From Ramlibacter rhizophilus (GTDB lineage Bacteria; Pseudomonadota; Gammaproteobacteria; Burkholderiales; Burkholderiaceae_C), in contig NZ_SMLL01000009.1 of NCBI RefSeq assembly GCF_004681965.1, positions 160,698 through 224,697 of the forward strand: a DNA stretch of 64,000 bases, read 5' to 3'. Shown piece by piece: positions 21,586 through 31,253 of the stretch (position 1 is its first letter; every line of letters begins with the position of its first letter). Position numbers and translations under genes: made by a program. The notes under the pieces were generated by a model, which made no database searches, was not told where the DNA came from, and saw only the letters and a list, made by a program, of their open reading frames with translations.

Positions 21586-22311
21586 TCAGTCCAGCGTGTG
21601 CAAGTCCGGCCTGGCAAGGGGGTCCCGGTTTTTTCCGGTGACCCAGTCGTTGAATTGGGTCACCACCTCTTTCGCGGCGTTCTCGATGTCGCCAGCCGCC
21701 ACCTTTCGGTCGCTCCACCCCGCGGGATTAGCCGCCTTGAGCCGGTTCTCGGTCTCCTCGGCCAGCCTGGCCACATCGCCGCCATAGCGGCTGGTCAGCT
21801 CGGCTTCCTCCATATGCTTTCTGACGGCGTCGACAACCGCCGCCTTGGCGGGTCCCGAGCCGACGGCAGCGGACCGCGCCGATCCGGCAGGAAGCGCCGC
21901 GACGCTGCGCTGGTGCAGCGCGACGCTGTCCTGCGTGGAGACCGGACCGCGCGCGCGCAGCATCGCCGCCATGCTCGCGATGCCGCCAGTCATCAGCTCG
22001 TCGTTGGTCGGCGGTGGGCGCCCTGTCTCGGCGCGCAAGGCTCGCAGCTTCTGCATTGCCGCGGCCAGATCCTTCTTGAGCGCTGCCTCCGGCTGTCCCC
22101 GTGCGCGCCCGGTCGCGAGCATGGCCGCGTACAGCTGCTTGTTCGCCATCGGCGTGAGCGCACCCATCACACCGGAGAATCGAGGCGGTGCCTTGCCTGG
22201 CTCGAGAACCGTGAATCCGCCGGTGTTGTCGGTGTAGGCCTTTCCACCCTTCGAGAGCGCATCCAGTTGCTGCATGTCGAAGGTGCGGCCAGCGCCACGA
22301 CTGATTTCCAT
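21586..22311 (-). CDS. Orphan 241-aa protein of unknown function
   Basis: I do not recognise this protein. It has no signal peptide or membrane segment, and is Ala/Arg-rich and probably helical from about residue 60 on. An AGAGGGG ribosome site precedes the ATG at 22311, and codon use at third positions is less GC-biased than in ppc. It converges on ppc with a 6-bp gap and is followed upstream by a 103-bp gap that is AT-richer than its surroundings, both mild signs of acquired DNA. Possible roles (secreted effector, stress protein) are guesses only. Confidence 0.6.
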   Translation of the reverse strand: MEISRGAGRTFDMQQLDALSKGGKAYTDNTGGFTVLEPGKAPPRFSGVMGALTPMANKQLYAAMLATGRARGQPEAALKKDLAAAMQKLRALRAETGRPPPTNDELMTGGIASMAAMLRARGPVSTQDSVALHQRSVAALPAGSARSAAVGSGPAKAAVVDAVRKHMEEAELTSRYGGDVARLAEETENRLKAANPAGWSDRKVAAGDIENAAKEVVTQFNDWVTGKNRDPLARPDLHTLD

Positions 22312-22414
22312 AGAAGCCCCTCTTTCCAGGCATCGGCCTGGCGGAAAACAGCCCCCTGAAGTAATTCCGAACGCTTATTTGTGTTTGGACACTGTACTCA
22401 TCCGTAACCAGAAA

Positions 22415-23662
22415 TCAATCCCGCGTCCCCAGCAACTCCCCCACCGGCTTCAACTCCTCCACCCGGTCGCACACCGCCTTGATCACCATCATGATCGGGA
22501 TGCCCAGCAGCAGACCCCACACGCCCCAGAGCCAGCCCCAGGCCAGCACGCCGATGAAGACCGCCACCGGGTTCATGCTGTTGGCCCGGCTGGTGAGCCA
22601 AGGCACCAGCAGGTAGCCTTCCAGGGTGTTGATCACCAGCGACACCACGGTCACGGTCAAGGCCGGCTCCAGCTCCCCGAACTGCATGAAGGCCACCAGC
22701 GCGGCGCCCGCGGTGACCATGATGGCGCCGACATAGGGCACCAGGTTCAGCACCGCCGCGGCCACGCCCCAGACCGCCGCGTACTCCATGCCCAGCAGGG
22801 CGAAAGCCACCGCGGTGGCCACGCCCACCAGCGCACTGGCCAGCAGTTGCACCAGCAGGTAGCGCTGGATCTGCAAGTTGATCTCGTCCAGCGCCTGCAC
22901 GGTGAGCTTCTTCTCGGTGAGCGTGGGGCCGGCGATCTTCACCAGCTTGCGGCGGAAGGTGTCGCCCGAGACCAGGAGGAAATAGGTGAGGAAGCTCACG
23001 ATCACCACCTGTCCCAGCACGCCCACCAGGCCGATGGTGCCCGTCCACAGGTGGTCGGTGATGTTGAAGCGCGGCTCCTCCACGACCACGCGCTGCACGC
23101 CAGGCGCCGGCGGCGGGACCTTGGCTTCCGCCTCCGTGGCGGCGCGTTCCAGCTTCGCCGCCGCCTCCTGCACCGTCTCCAGCGGCGTCGCCTCGGCGTC
23201 GCTGCGATTGCGCACCACGTCGGCCAAGCGCTCGGCCGCATCCGGCAACTTGTTGATCAGCGCGTTGGCATCGTCGGTGAGCGACCACGCCAACAAGCCT
23301 ATTCCGCCCAGCACGGCGGACAGCAGCACCGCCGCGCCCGCGGCCCGCGGCACGCGCACCCGTTCCATGGCGTCGACCAGCGGCGACAGGGCATAGAAGA
23401 AGACGAATCCCAGCATCACCGGGACGAAGAATGCACTGGCCCAGCGCAGCACCGCGAGCACTGCCAGCGCCGCGAGCACGCCCAGGGCGATGCTGCGCGG
23501 GTCGGTGTGGGGGTGCAGCACCGTCTGCGGGGGCTGCCGGGAGTCCACCGCCTCGGGCGGCGGGACCTCCTGGAGCACGCGATCGACCTGCTGTTCCTGA
23601 TCCATGGGGCGTTCCCGGTGCGATGAACCCGAGTCCCCGGTGTGCTCCTCGCCTGACGTCAT
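22415..23662 (-). CDS. AI-2E family (PerM/TqsA-type) membrane transporter
   Basis: A 415-aa polytopic inner membrane protein of the PerM/AI-2E exporter family. Hydrophobic helices begin near residues 57 and 71, a soluble insert follows (about 120-210), and the C-terminal half carries the family block LNLVPYVGAIMV and LEGYLLVPWLTSRANSMNPV. The transported substrate is unknown; family members export AI-2, sodium or others. M20 (at 23605) is an alternative start, and neither start has a good ribosome site. It is transcribed alone on the minus strand. Confidence 0.88.
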   Translation of the reverse strand: MTSGEEHTGDSGSSHRERPMDQEQQVDRVLQEVPPPEAVDSRQPPQTVLHPHTDPRSIALGVLAALAVLAVLRWASAFFVPVMLGFVFFYALSPLVDAMERVRVPRAAGAAVLLSAVLGGIGLLAWSLTDDANALINKLPDAAERLADVVRNRSDAEATPLETVQEAAAKLERAATEAEAKVPPPAPGVQRVVVEEPRFNITDHLWTGTIGLVGVLGQVVIVSFLTYFLLVSGDTFRRKLVKIAGPTLTEKKLTVQALDEINLQIQRYLLVQLLASALVGVATAVAFALLGMEYAAVWGVAAAVLNLVPYVGAIMVTAGAALVAFMQFGELEPALTVTVVSLVINTLEGYLLVPWLTSRANSMNPVAVFIGVLAWGWLWGVWGLLLGIPIMMVIKAVCDRVEELKPVGELLGTRD

Positions 23663-23794
23663 GTTTCGTCGGGACTATAGGCCGCATGCCGCCGGCCTTG
23701 GCGGCCGGCGCGGCGCAGGCCACGAAAATGGAAGGGAACCGACAGCAGGCTCAGCCGACTGCCGGAGGGAAGCGGGACAGCCGCCTACGTTGGC

Positions 23795-24547
23795 TCAGGA
23801 AGCGAGCGCCTCGCGCACCGCCCCGAGCTGGCGCCGCGAGACCGCCAGCGGTTCGTCCACGCCGTCCAGCCGCACGGCCCAGCCCTCGCCCTCCTCCGCG
23901 TCCTCGTGCCGCTCCAGCGCGCGCATGGCGCGCCGGGCGACCAGCGCGTTGCGGTGGATGCGCAGGAACTCCTCGCGGTACTTGTCTTCCAGCTCGCTCA
24001 GGGACCGCTCCAGCAGGTAGCTGCGGCTGGCCGTGCGCACCGTCACGTACTTCAGTTCGGCCTTGAAGTACACGACCTCGACCAGGGGCAGGCGCACGAG
24101 GTGGCCCCGGTCGTGGATCACCAGCGCCTCGGCGGCCGAACCGGCCGCACCCGCGCGCGCGGCGGCCAGGCGCTCCACCTTCTGCAGCGCCTGCTGCAGG
24201 CGCTCCAGGCGCACGGGCTTGGTGAGGTAGTCCACCGCTTCGAGGTCGAAGGCGCGCACCGCATGCTCGGCGTGGGCGGTCACGAAGATGACCGGCGGTG
24301 CATCCGGCACGCTGCGGATCGCCTCGGCCAGCGCCAGGCCGTCCACCTGCGGCATGCGCACGTCCACCAGCGCCACGTCGAAGCGTGCGCGCCGCAGCAG
24401 CTCCAAGGCCTGCCCGGCCTGGGACGCCTCGCCCGCGACGCAGGCCGCCGGCGCGCGGCAGTCGCCCAGCAGCGTACGCAGGCGCGCGCGGGCCAGCGCC
24501 TCGTCGTCCACCAGCAGCACCTGCAGGGGCGGCGTGCCGACGCTCAC
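23795..24547 (-). CDS. algR: LytTR-family response regulator, AlgR-like
   Basis: A 250-aa regulator with a receiver domain (phospho-acceptor Asp62 in DVALVDVRMP, Lys in LTKPV) and a C-terminal LytTR DNA-binding domain (about 150-250, with EVVYFKAELKYV and FLRIHRNALV). A GTG at 24547 overlaps the kinase stop as GTGA. In Pseudomonas, AlgR with its kinase FimS/AlgZ controls alginate, type IV pili and virulence, next to argH and hemC. The same neighbours occur here, so the AlgR name is likely by synteny; targets in this organism are unknown. Confidence 0.87.
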   Translation of the reverse strand: MSVGTPPLQVLLVDDEALARARLRTLLGDCRAPAACVAGEASQAGQALELLRRARFDVALVDVRMPQVDGLALAEAIRSVPDAPPVIFVTAHAEHAVRAFDLEAVDYLTKPVRLERLQQALQKVERLAAARAGAAGSAAEALVIHDRGHLVRLPLVEVVYFKAELKYVTVRTASRSYLLERSLSELEDKYREEFLRIHRNALVARRAMRALERHEDAEEGEGWAVRLDGVDEPLAVSRRQLGAVREALAS

Positions 24548-25608
24548 GCCGGCACCTCCAGCCGCACCTGGTACACCCCGCCCTGCAGGCCGCACTGGAA
24601 GGCCGCGTGGACGTCGTGCAGGAGGCGCAGGCGCTCGCGCACGTTGCGCTGTGCCTCGCCCTGGCCGGGCAGGCCCTGGCCGCCCGGCACGGTGTTGGTG
24701 ACCTTGATGACCACCGAGCCGGCGCGCCGCTCGGCGCTCACGCGCACCTCGGCCCCCAGGGCGCTGGGCTCCACGCCATGCTTGACGGCGTTCTCCACCA
24801 GGGGCTGCAGCACCAGCGGCGGCACGCGGGCCGTGCCGGCTCGCGGGTCGATAGCCCATTCGATGCGCAGCCGGTCCCCGAAGCGCACCTGCTCGATGTC
24901 CAGGTAGCGCCGCGCCAGGGCGATCTCCTCGGACAGCATCACGGACTCGCCGGGCTCGGCCAGGGCATGGCGGAACAGGTCGGCCAGGTCCTCCAGCACG
25001 GCCTCGGCGCGGGCCGGGTCCTGGCGGACCAGGGCCACGGCGCTGTTGAGGGTGTTGAACAGGAAGTGCGGACGGATGCGGGCCTGCAATTCGGACAGGC
25101 GTGCCGCCGCGTCGGCCGGCGCGCGCTGCTCGGCGCGCCAGGACAAGGCCAGGCCGACCACGCCGGCCATCAGGGCACCGGCCGCCGCCGAGGCCACCCA
25201 GGGCGGATCGGCCAGCGCCGCGACCAGCACCAGCAGCCCGCAGCCATACAGGCCCGACAAGGCCCCCAGCAGCATGCCGCCCGCGTGCTGCGCCGGTGCG
25301 GGCAGGCGGGCCAGCAGCCGCTTGAGGCCGCAGGTGACCACCAGCCAGGCCAGGACGGCCGCGAGGATGCCCGCGCTCAGGAAGGCCGTGCGACCCAGCC
25401 AGTCGGCCAGGCTGCGCGAGACGAACATCGCGCCCACGCCGCCCACGGCCTGCACGAACAGCACCGCGCGCAGCACCACGCCGGCATGGCAGGTGTCGAA
25501 GACCAGCGCCGGGGCCGGCCCGGACGCAGCGCGCGAGGCGGCCGGCGACGCGCGAGGCGCGGTGCCGGGCAGCTCGGAGAAGGCCGATAGAATCTTCGAG
25601 TCCCTCAT
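24544..25608 (-). CDS. algZ: LytS/AlgZ-type sensor histidine kinase
   Basis: A 354-aa membrane histidine kinase of the LytS-YehU (His_kinase) class. Four hydrophobic helices lie at about 44-62, 73-96, 111-132 and 137-156, with no large sensor domain. The phospho-acceptor is His181 in RIRPHFLFNTLN and the N-box is PLVLQPLVENAVKHG. It pairs with the LytTR regulator (4-bp overlap). It is divergent from argH; the gap carries the structured repeat at 25661-25769, which could affect expression of either gene. Confidence 0.88.
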   Translation of the reverse strand: MRDSKILSAFSELPGTAPRASPAASRAASGPAPALVFDTCHAGVVLRAVLFVQAVGGVGAMFVSRSLADWLGRTAFLSAGILAAVLAWLVVTCGLKRLLARLPAPAQHAGGMLLGALSGLYGCGLLVLVAALADPPWVASAAAGALMAGVVGLALSWRAEQRAPADAAARLSELQARIRPHFLFNTLNSAVALVRQDPARAEAVLEDLADLFRHALAEPGESVMLSEEIALARRYLDIEQVRFGDRLRIEWAIDPRAGTARVPPLVLQPLVENAVKHGVEPSALGAEVRVSAERRAGSVVIKVTNTVPGGQGLPGQGEAQRNVRERLRLLHDVHAAFQCGLQGGVYQVRLEVPA

Positions 25609-25660
25609 CGGTGGGCGGGTTCTGCGAACCTTCGTCTGGATGTTCTGGATGTTCGAACGT

Positions 25661-25769
25661 GTGAAGGAATCGTAGCGAGCGGTCCGAGGTGGCGCCGAGC
25701 ATCGCAGCCGTACAGTGGTACGGCGAGAAGCACAGGCGCCAGATCGGGCCGCGCAGTAGATTCATTCAC
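25661..25769. repeat. Structured hairpin repeat, copy 2
   Basis: 109 nt forming one long hairpin: GTGAAGGAATC with GATTCATTCAC (10 of 11 pairs) at the base, GGTCCGA (25681-25687) with TCGGGCC (25744-25750), GGCGCC (25691-25696) with GGCGCC (25735-25740), and a perfect GCCGTAC-AGTG-GTACGGC top (25707-25724). It is homologous to 5084-5180. It fills most of the algZ-argH gap; the remaining bases show nothing else I can name. Confidence 0.72.
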
Positions 25770-25802
25770 GCCTTCTGAGGCCCCCCGATTATTCCCTCAG
25801 CC

Positions 25803-27200
<1,398 letters not shown>

Positions 27201-27304
27201 GGGATAAGTCTCGCTCTGCCGCAACATCGTGTAAGGCCCCCGGACCCCCTGCCCACCCCGGCGAAAATCAACCATCCGCTTTACTCAGGGCGATCACGCC
27301 TGCC

Positions 27305-27703
27305 ATGACACAGAACGATTCTTCCGACGCTTCAGGCACCCTGCACGTGCTCGTCGTGGACGACAACCACGATGCGGCCGATACCCTGGCCGAGGTGCTG
27401 GAGATCATGGGCTGCCGGACGGCCACCGCCTACGACGGCCTGGAGGGCGTGGAAAAGGCCGACGAGCTGCGCCCCGACGCCATCGTGCTGGACCTGGGCA
27501 TGCCGCGCCTGAACGGCTATGAGGCCTGCGAGCGCATCCGCGCCCAGCCCTGGGGGCGCGAGCTGCGCCTGGTCGCCGTCTCGGGCTGGGGCCAGCAGGA
27601 CGACCGCCGCCGCAGCATGGAAGCCGGCTTCGACGCGCACCTGGTCAAGCCCGTCGCGCCCGAGGAACTGCTGGCCCTCCTGCAGAAGGTCCGCGCGGAC
27701 TGA
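27305..27703 (+). CDS. Stand-alone CheY-like receiver protein
   Basis: A 132-aa single receiver domain with acidic pocket VVDDN, phospho-acceptor Asp in AIVLDLGMPRLNG, and LVKPV near the end. It has no output domain, so it probably signals by protein contact or serves as a phosphate sink for a hybrid kinase. No kinase is adjacent. It sits between argH (104-bp gap) and the FMN oxidase (118-bp gap), all on the plus strand, but its own promoter is likely. Confidence 0.88.
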   Translation: MTQNDSSDASGTLHVLVVDDNHDAADTLAEVLEIMGCRTATAYDGLEGVEKADELRPDAIVLDLGMPRLNGYEACERIRAQPWGRELRLVAVSGWGQQDDRRRSMEAGFDAHLVKPVAPEELLALLQKVRAD

Positions 27704-27821
27704 TCCGCCCGCTTTCGCCCCACGGCACGGCCTGTCAGCCCCGACGCGTTGCGCGTGGCGCGCGCGACCGGTCCCACGGCTCGGCTAGCATTCGGGCGCG
27801 ACACACCCGAGGAAACAAGCC

Positions 27822-28970
27822 GTGCCCGTGATCACCACCATCGAAGACCTGCGCCAGCTCGCCAGGAAGCGCGTGCCGCGCATGTTCTACGAATACGCCG
27901 ACTCCGGCTCCTGGACCGAGAGCACCTACCGCGCCAACGAAACCGACTTCCAGCGCATCAAGTTCCGCCAGCGCGTGGCCGTCAACATGGAGCCGCGCAG
28001 CACCCGCACGACCATGGTCGGCCAGGAGGTGGCCATGCCGGTGGCCATCGCGCCCACGGGCCTCACGGGCATGCAGCACGCCGACGGCGAGATGCTCGCG
28101 GCCCGCGCGGCCAAGGCCTTCGGCATTCCCTTCACCCTGTCCACGATGAGCATCTGCTCGATCGAGGACGTGGCGCAGGCCACGAACCGGCACCCCTTCT
28201 GGTTCCAGCTCTACATGATGCGCGACCGCGACTTCATGTCCCGCCTGATCGAGCGGGCGCGTGCCGCCGGCTGCTCGGCCCTGGTGCTCACGCTGGACCT
28301 GCAGGTCATGGGCCAGCGCCACAAGGACGTGATCAACGGACTGTCGGCCCCACCCAAGCCCACGCTGCGCAACCTCGTCAATCTGGCCACCAAGCCGCGC
28401 TGGTGCCTGGGCATGCTGGGCACCTCGCGCCGCCATTTCGGCAACATCCACGGCCACGTCAAGGGCATCGCCGACATGGGTTCCCTGGCCGAGTGGACCA
28501 ACAAGCAGTTCGACCCCACCCTGTCCTGGGCCGACGTGGAATGGGTCAAGAACCAGTGGGGCGGCAAGCTGATCCTCAAGGGCATCCAGGACGTGGAGGA
28601 CGCCCGCCTCGCGGTGGACTCCGGGGCCGACGCGCTGGTGGTCTCCAACCACGGCGGGCGCCAGCTCGATGGCGCACCCTCCTCCATCTCCGCGCTGCCG
28701 GAGATCGTGGACGCCGTGGGCAGCCGCATCGAAGTCCACATGGACGGCGGCATCCGCTCCGGCCAGGACGTGCTGCGCGCCGTGGCCCTGGGCGCCCGCG
28801 GCACCTACATCGGCCGCGCCTTCCTCTACGGCCTGGGCGCCCTGGGCGAGGCGGGCGTCACCCGCGCCCTGCAGATCATCCACAAGGAACTGGACGTGAC
28901 CATGGCCTTCTGCGGCCACACGGACATCCGGCAGGTGGACCGCAAGATCCTGCTGCCCGGGACCTACTGA
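27822..28970 (+). CDS. FMN-dependent alpha-hydroxy-acid oxidase/dehydrogenase
   Basis: A 382-aa enzyme of the L-lactate dehydrogenase (LldD)/glycolate oxidase/mandelate dehydrogenase family. Conserved segments include PVAIAPTGLTG, the catalytic His in SNHGGRQLDGA (about residue 277), and MDGGIRSGQDVLRA for FMN phosphate binding. The start is a GTG at 27822 behind GAGGAAAC. The 2-hydroxy-acid substrate is not certain; LldD (L-lactate) is the most common annotation. The stop overlaps the converging BLUF gene by 7 bp. Confidence 0.9.
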   Translation: MPVITTIEDLRQLARKRVPRMFYEYADSGSWTESTYRANETDFQRIKFRQRVAVNMEPRSTRTTMVGQEVAMPVAIAPTGLTGMQHADGEMLAARAAKAFGIPFTLSTMSICSIEDVAQATNRHPFWFQLYMMRDRDFMSRLIERARAAGCSALVLTLDLQVMGQRHKDVINGLSAPPKPTLRNLVNLATKPRWCLGMLGTSRRHFGNIHGHVKGIADMGSLAEWTNKQFDPTLSWADVEWVKNQWGGKLILKGIQDVEDARLAVDSGADALVVSNHGGRQLDGAPSSISALPEIVDAVGSRIEVHMDGGIRSGQDVLRAVALGARGTYIGRAFLYGLGALGEAGVTRALQIIHKELDVTMAFCGHTDIRQVDRKILLPGTY

Positions 28971-29938
28971 GCTCCTGCAATCAGCGGACGCAGCGCGCGC
29001 CAGGTCCCCGCGCAGTCGCGGGGATCGGCCAGCGCCGCAAGATAGGCCAAACCCAGCGGCGCGGCCGCGGCGTGCAGGGCCGCGTGCCCGCGCGGATCGG
29101 CCCCGACGCCGACGACCGCGGGCGGCTCGGGCAGCCGGGCGCAGGCCTCGCCCACGCGCTGCAGCAGCGCCAGGTTGCGCGCCTCGTCCGGGCACAGCAG
29201 CAGCGCCAGGTGCGAATAGCCCCGCAGCAGCGCGCGCGTGAGCGGCAGCTTCAGGCCCTTGCGCGCCATGCCCACCGCGGGCAGCGCCAGCGCGCCGCAG
29301 CGGAAATCCACCAGCTCGGTGGCCACGTCCAGGTCCAGGCCGGCGAAGCGGCGGTGCTCCACCCGCCCCCGGCGGCACGCGGCCAGCCAGCGCACGAAGG
29401 CGAAGGCGGTGGTCCCCAGGGTGCAGGCGACGAGAAAGCGCTGGTACTGCTCGCCGCCCGCCGGTGCCGCGGGCTCATGGCGCCCCGGCATGGACAGGCA
29501 CCGCCACACGTCCTGCGGCTCGAATCGCTCGCCCGCTTCGACGGCGCGGCGCAGCGCCGTGATGCGCCCGGCGATCGCCTCCTGCGGCTCCTTCGCGTCG
29601 GCGATGGCCATGGACCAGGGCCCGTCCAGCAGGCGCGGCCCCTGGCTCGCGTGCACGATGGTCAGGCCCTCGTGGCGCGGGTCGCGGCAGACGCGCGCCA
29701 TCAAATCGCGCAGCGGCGCCCGCGGCCCCTCCTTCCACTGCACGAACCAGTGCGACTGCCACAGCAGCGCGGTGTGGATGCCCAGGGGCCGGTTGTGCCG
29801 CAAGGCACTGCGGCGGATGTCCTCCATGGCCTGCGAGGCGGGCCCGTCCAGGCGCGCGCGGCTCGCATACACCACGCGCACGATGTCGGCTTCCTCCTCG
29901 GTCCCGGCGGAAGTGGCTGGCGCGCTGCTTGTCTTCAT
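28964..29938 (-). CDS. BLUF-domain blue-light sensor-like protein
   Basis: A 324-aa protein. Residues 19-115 match the BLUF flavin domain, with all key positions kept: Tyr24 (VVYASR), Asn49 (RHNRP), Gln67 (WFVQWKEG), Trp108 and Met110 (GPWSMA). A linker follows, then an unassigned domain at about 140-320 starting RFLVACTLGTT; it looks like an alpha/beta fold, perhaps a decayed small GTPase, but no P-loop is present. The ATG at 29938 lacks a clear ribosome site. It is an isolated gene between the FMN oxidase and dinB. The BLUF call is firm; partner and output are unknown. Confidence 0.78.
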   Translation of the reverse strand: MKTSSAPATSAGTEEEADIVRVVYASRARLDGPASQAMEDIRRSALRHNRPLGIHTALLWQSHWFVQWKEGPRAPLRDLMARVCRDPRHEGLTIVHASQGPRLLDGPWSMAIADAKEPQEAIAGRITALRRAVEAGERFEPQDVWRCLSMPGRHEPAAPAGGEQYQRFLVACTLGTTAFAFVRWLAACRRGRVEHRRFAGLDLDVATELVDFRCGALALPAVGMARKGLKLPLTRALLRGYSHLALLLCPDEARNLALLQRVGEACARLPEPPAVVGVGADPRGHAALHAAAAPLGLAYLAALADPRDCAGTWRALRPLIAGAQ

Positions 29939-30005
29939 GGCCCGGCATGGTGACCGCCCCCTGACCGCGCGGGCTTGCGCCAGGTCAAGGCGACAATCGC
30001 CTCCC

Positions 30006-31220
30006 ATGAGCCGGCAGCGCCGTATCGCCCACCTCGACATGGATGCCTTCTTCGCGTCCGTGGAGCTGCTGCGGTATCCGCAGCTCAAGGGGCTGCCGGT
30101 CGTGATCGGCGGCGGCCGGCGGCGGGTGGACGAGATGCTGCGCGAGCGCTTCGAGGGCCGCCCGCTCGGCGAGATTCCACCCGAGGCCTTTCCACGCCTG
30201 GCCGACTACGTGGGCCGCGGCGTCATCACCACGGCCACCTATGCGGCGCGCCAGTTCGGCGTCGGCTCGGCCATGGGCATGATGAAGGCCGCGCGCCTGT
30301 GCCCGCAGGCCCTGGTGCTGCCGGTGGACTTCGAGGAGGTGCGCCGCTTCTCGCGCACCTTCAAGGCCACCATCCGCGAGATCGCCCCCGTGGTGGAAGA
30401 CCGCGGCGTGGACGAGGTGTACATCGACTTCACCGACGTCCCCGGCGGCCAGCGCGAAGGCGGCCGCGTGCTCGCGCGACTGATCCAGAAGTCCATCTTC
30501 GAGCGCACGGGACTGACCTGCTCCATCGGCGTGGCGCCCAACAAGCTGATCGCTAAGATGGCCAGCGAGTTCGACAAGCCCAATGGCATCTCCATCGTGC
30601 ACGAGGCCGACCTGCAGGCGCGCATCTGGCCGCTGGCCGCGCGCAAGATCAACGGCATCGGACCCAAGGCCGACGCGCGCCTGCAGGCCCTGGGCCTGCA
30701 CACCATCGGCGACATCGCGGCCTGCGAGCGCGAATGGCTGGTGGGGCACTTCGGCCGCGCCACCGGCGCCTGGATGCACGACGCCGCCTGGGGCCGCGAC
30801 GACCGGCCGGTGGTCACCGAAAGCGAACCCGTCTCCATGAGCCGCGAAACCACCTTCGAGCGCGACCTGCACCCCGTGCGCGATCGCGCCGAGCTGGGCG
30901 CCATCTTCACCGAGCTGTGCGAGCGCGTAGCCGGCGACCTGCAGCGCAAGGGCTACGTGGGCCGCACCATCGGCATCAAGCTGCGCTACGACGACTTCCG
31001 CACCGCCACGCGCGACGTGACGCTGGAGGACTTCACCAGCGACGCGCGCACCATCCGCCAGGCAGCGGGGCAATGCCTCAAGCGGGTGGGGCTGGAGCAG
31101 CGCCTGCGCCTGCTGGGGGTGCGCGTGGGCAAGCTCGCGCGGGCCGGCGAGGTGGAAAGGCCGAGCGCCGCGCTCAAGGCGCGCGAGCCCGGCGGATCGA
31201 ACCTGGACCTGTTCGTCTGA
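30006..31220 (+). CDS. dinB: DNA polymerase IV (Y family)
   Basis: Translesion DNA polymerase of 404 aa. The catalytic acids are in HLDMDAFFASVE (Asp11) and GVDEVYIDFTD; the helix-hairpin-helix thumb region (INGIGPKADARLQALG) and little-finger domain follow. The C-terminus ends SNLDLFV, a plausible beta-clamp binding motif. The start ATG at 30006 is divergent from the BLUF gene. No LexA box could be identified by eye in the 67-bp gap. Confidence 0.95.
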   Translation: MSRQRRIAHLDMDAFFASVELLRYPQLKGLPVVIGGGRRRVDEMLRERFEGRPLGEIPPEAFPRLADYVGRGVITTATYAARQFGVGSAMGMMKAARLCPQALVLPVDFEEVRRFSRTFKATIREIAPVVEDRGVDEVYIDFTDVPGGQREGGRVLARLIQKSIFERTGLTCSIGVAPNKLIAKMASEFDKPNGISIVHEADLQARIWPLAARKINGIGPKADARLQALGLHTIGDIAACEREWLVGHFGRATGAWMHDAAWGRDDRPVVTESEPVSMSRETTFERDLHPVRDRAELGAIFTELCERVAGDLQRKGYVGRTIGIKLRYDDFRTATRDVTLEDFTSDARTIRQAAGQCLKRVGLEQRLRLLGVRVGKLARAGEVERPSAALKAREPGGSNLDLFV

Positions 31221-31221
31221 A

Positions 31222-31252
31222 GCTCCTTCCCCCTCTGGGGGAGGGAAAAAAA
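31222..31252. repeat. Half copy of the pyrimidine/purine hairpin repeat
   Basis: GCTCCTTCCCCCTCTGGGGG followed by AGGG and seven A residues. It is the same motif as the paired elements at 46558-46655 and 50110-50214, here as a single arm between the converging dinB and response-regulator genes. Confidence 0.65.
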
Positions 31253-31253
31253 C

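Noticed and set aside
22312..22416. PIP box (TTCG-N16-TTCG) for type III control of the orphan gene
   Set aside because: One TTCG half is present upstream on the minus strand, but the second half 16 bp away reads CTGT.
31222..31252. Intrinsic terminator for dinB or the response regulator
   Set aside because: The hairpin is followed by A residues on the plus strand and by no U-run on the minus strand, so it fits neither direction; listed as a repeat instead.
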